A DNA stretch of 64,000 bases from Scedosporium boydii. Its lineage: Eukaryota > Ascomycota > Sordariomycetes > Microascales > Microascaceae. Location of the stretch: NCBI GenBank assembly GCA_002221725.1, contig NJFT01000025.1, positions 62,001-126,000 on the forward strand, written 5' to 3'. The notes beneath the pieces are model-generated. The model searched no databases and was not told the origin of the DNA. It saw only the letters and a program-made list of their open reading frames with translations. Positions 63,211 through 64,000 of the stretch are shown here, in pieces (the first letter of the stretch is position 1; every line of letters begins with the position of its first letter). Made by a program: the position numbers and the translations under genes.

Positions 63211-64000
63211 GCTGTATGTGCGAGTTTCGAAAGCACATATTCTAGAGAAACATGCGGGAGGACGGCCGAATCGCGAGGATGATGGACGTTGCTCAAGACA
63301 AGATAGATTGCTGGCCCGCGGGGTCCATCCCTCTAGCATGCCCGAAGAGCACAACGGGTGTGTGGAAGCTGGGAGATTCGATCGTTTGATCCCTGCGCAG
63401 GATTCACTATTACGGGGCTGTCCGGCCGCGGTCGCGGTTGGAAGTGACAGCTTGGCTTGATGCGTCGATTGGTTTGTCGATGTCGAGTCGTCGACTGGTT
63501 ACATCCGGTGGGCAATATTGAAGTATAAGAGTTTAAATTTGCAGTGAAGCACTGTACTGTATGTAAACAGCTCGGTATTACCGCCGCACCAAAGTCTACC
63601 TCAACTAGCTTGGGAGCTATGAGGTCACCTGGAACATTCAGTTACCGCAATGATCAGGAGCTGCGGTGGTGGGGCGGGATCACGCCAAATCTATTGATTT
63701 GATGTTCAATTGGACGCTCACAACGCCACTCTCTAATTGTAACCTTTAGTACTACTTCGTAAACATGGGAATAATAGGTTATGCAAGTTCAATATTGGCT
63801 CATATTGCTGCTATTAATACACTGTTGAAGACCTGATCCTCAGCCCTTCAATGGCGATCAATATCCTGTCGTCTGTTGATAAAAGCGATTTGCGAACAAC
63901 CTCTGCAAGTCGGCCAGTCTTTTGAATGGCGGCTGTCTGGCGCCGGTTCCCCGGTTACTTGGTATCACGATATCGTGTTGGTCTTCGGCGCGTTCATGAG
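63211..64000. promoter_or_regulatory. Upstream region of RAV1, no gene seen
   Basis: 0.8 kb to the window edge. Short overlapping frames lack motifs. It should contain the RAV1 5' UTR and promoter, and possibly regulatory DNA of a gene outside the window. Confidence 0.45.

Overview
The window looks like nuclear DNA of a filamentous ascomycete (Pezizomycotina). Genes carry short GT-AG introns, usually 46-120 nt. The products are typical fungal ones: HET-domain protein, secreted tyrosinase, Ira/NF1-type RasGAP, Rat1, Uso1, PRMT3, OPT transporter, Rav1. The DNA splits sharply into extremely AT-rich transposon graveyards and gene-bearing DNA of balanced composition. The AT-rich copies differ from better-preserved copies almost only by C to T and G to A changes, the signature of repeat-induced point mutation (RIP). 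The species cannot be named from this; a member of the Eurotiomycetes is a guess.

Layout. 1-1,068 and 9,102-9,492 are two adjoining pieces of one minus-strand Gypsy retroelement, split by an 8-kb island of more balanced DNA (1,069-9,101). The island holds a HET-ankyrin gene with seven in-frame stops, an intact 241-codon gene of unknown function with a nuclease-like core, and two further coding relics. 9,493-28,340 is a nested pile of RIP-mutated elements: three plus-strand Gypsy chromovirus copies (readable protease, reverse transcriptase, RNase H, integrase and chromodomain when TAA/TAG are read as Gln/Trp), six LTRs of one family (LTR-A), a second LTR-like family (LTR-C), and a Tc1/mariner element inserted at a TA inside an LTR-A. 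28,341-30,665 is mixed relic DNA with three more LTR-C-like pieces and a tRNA-like box pair.

30,666-35,345 is a border zone: an intact secreted tyrosinase, then a pseudogene of an uncharacterised fungal family with TGG to TAG stops and frameshifts. From 35,346 to the end the DNA is dense housekeeping sequence: NF1/Ira RasGAP (15 exons, 2,568 aa), RAT1 (3 exons, 1,026 aa), USO1 (6 exons, 945 aa), PRMT3 (4 exons, 540 aa, one GC-AG intron), an OPT-family transporter (8 exons, 741 aa, including a 9-nt micro-exon) and RAV1 (8 exons, 1,346 aa). All exon phases in these models were checked by hand and close.

The genes do not form a pathway cluster. They cover Ras signalling, nuclear RNA 5'-3' decay, ER-Golgi tethering, arginine methylation, metal or peptide transport and V-ATPase assembly. 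The main story is genome defence: RIP has degraded the transposons, and genes on both sides of the repeat block (HET-ankyrin, the 7.2-7.9 kb frame, and the 32.7-34.5 kb gene) carry stops of exactly the type RIP makes. I found no clearly new functional system. The best candidates for follow-up are the 8-kb HET island inside a retroelement, its intact nuclease-like gene, and the 9-nt micro-exon.
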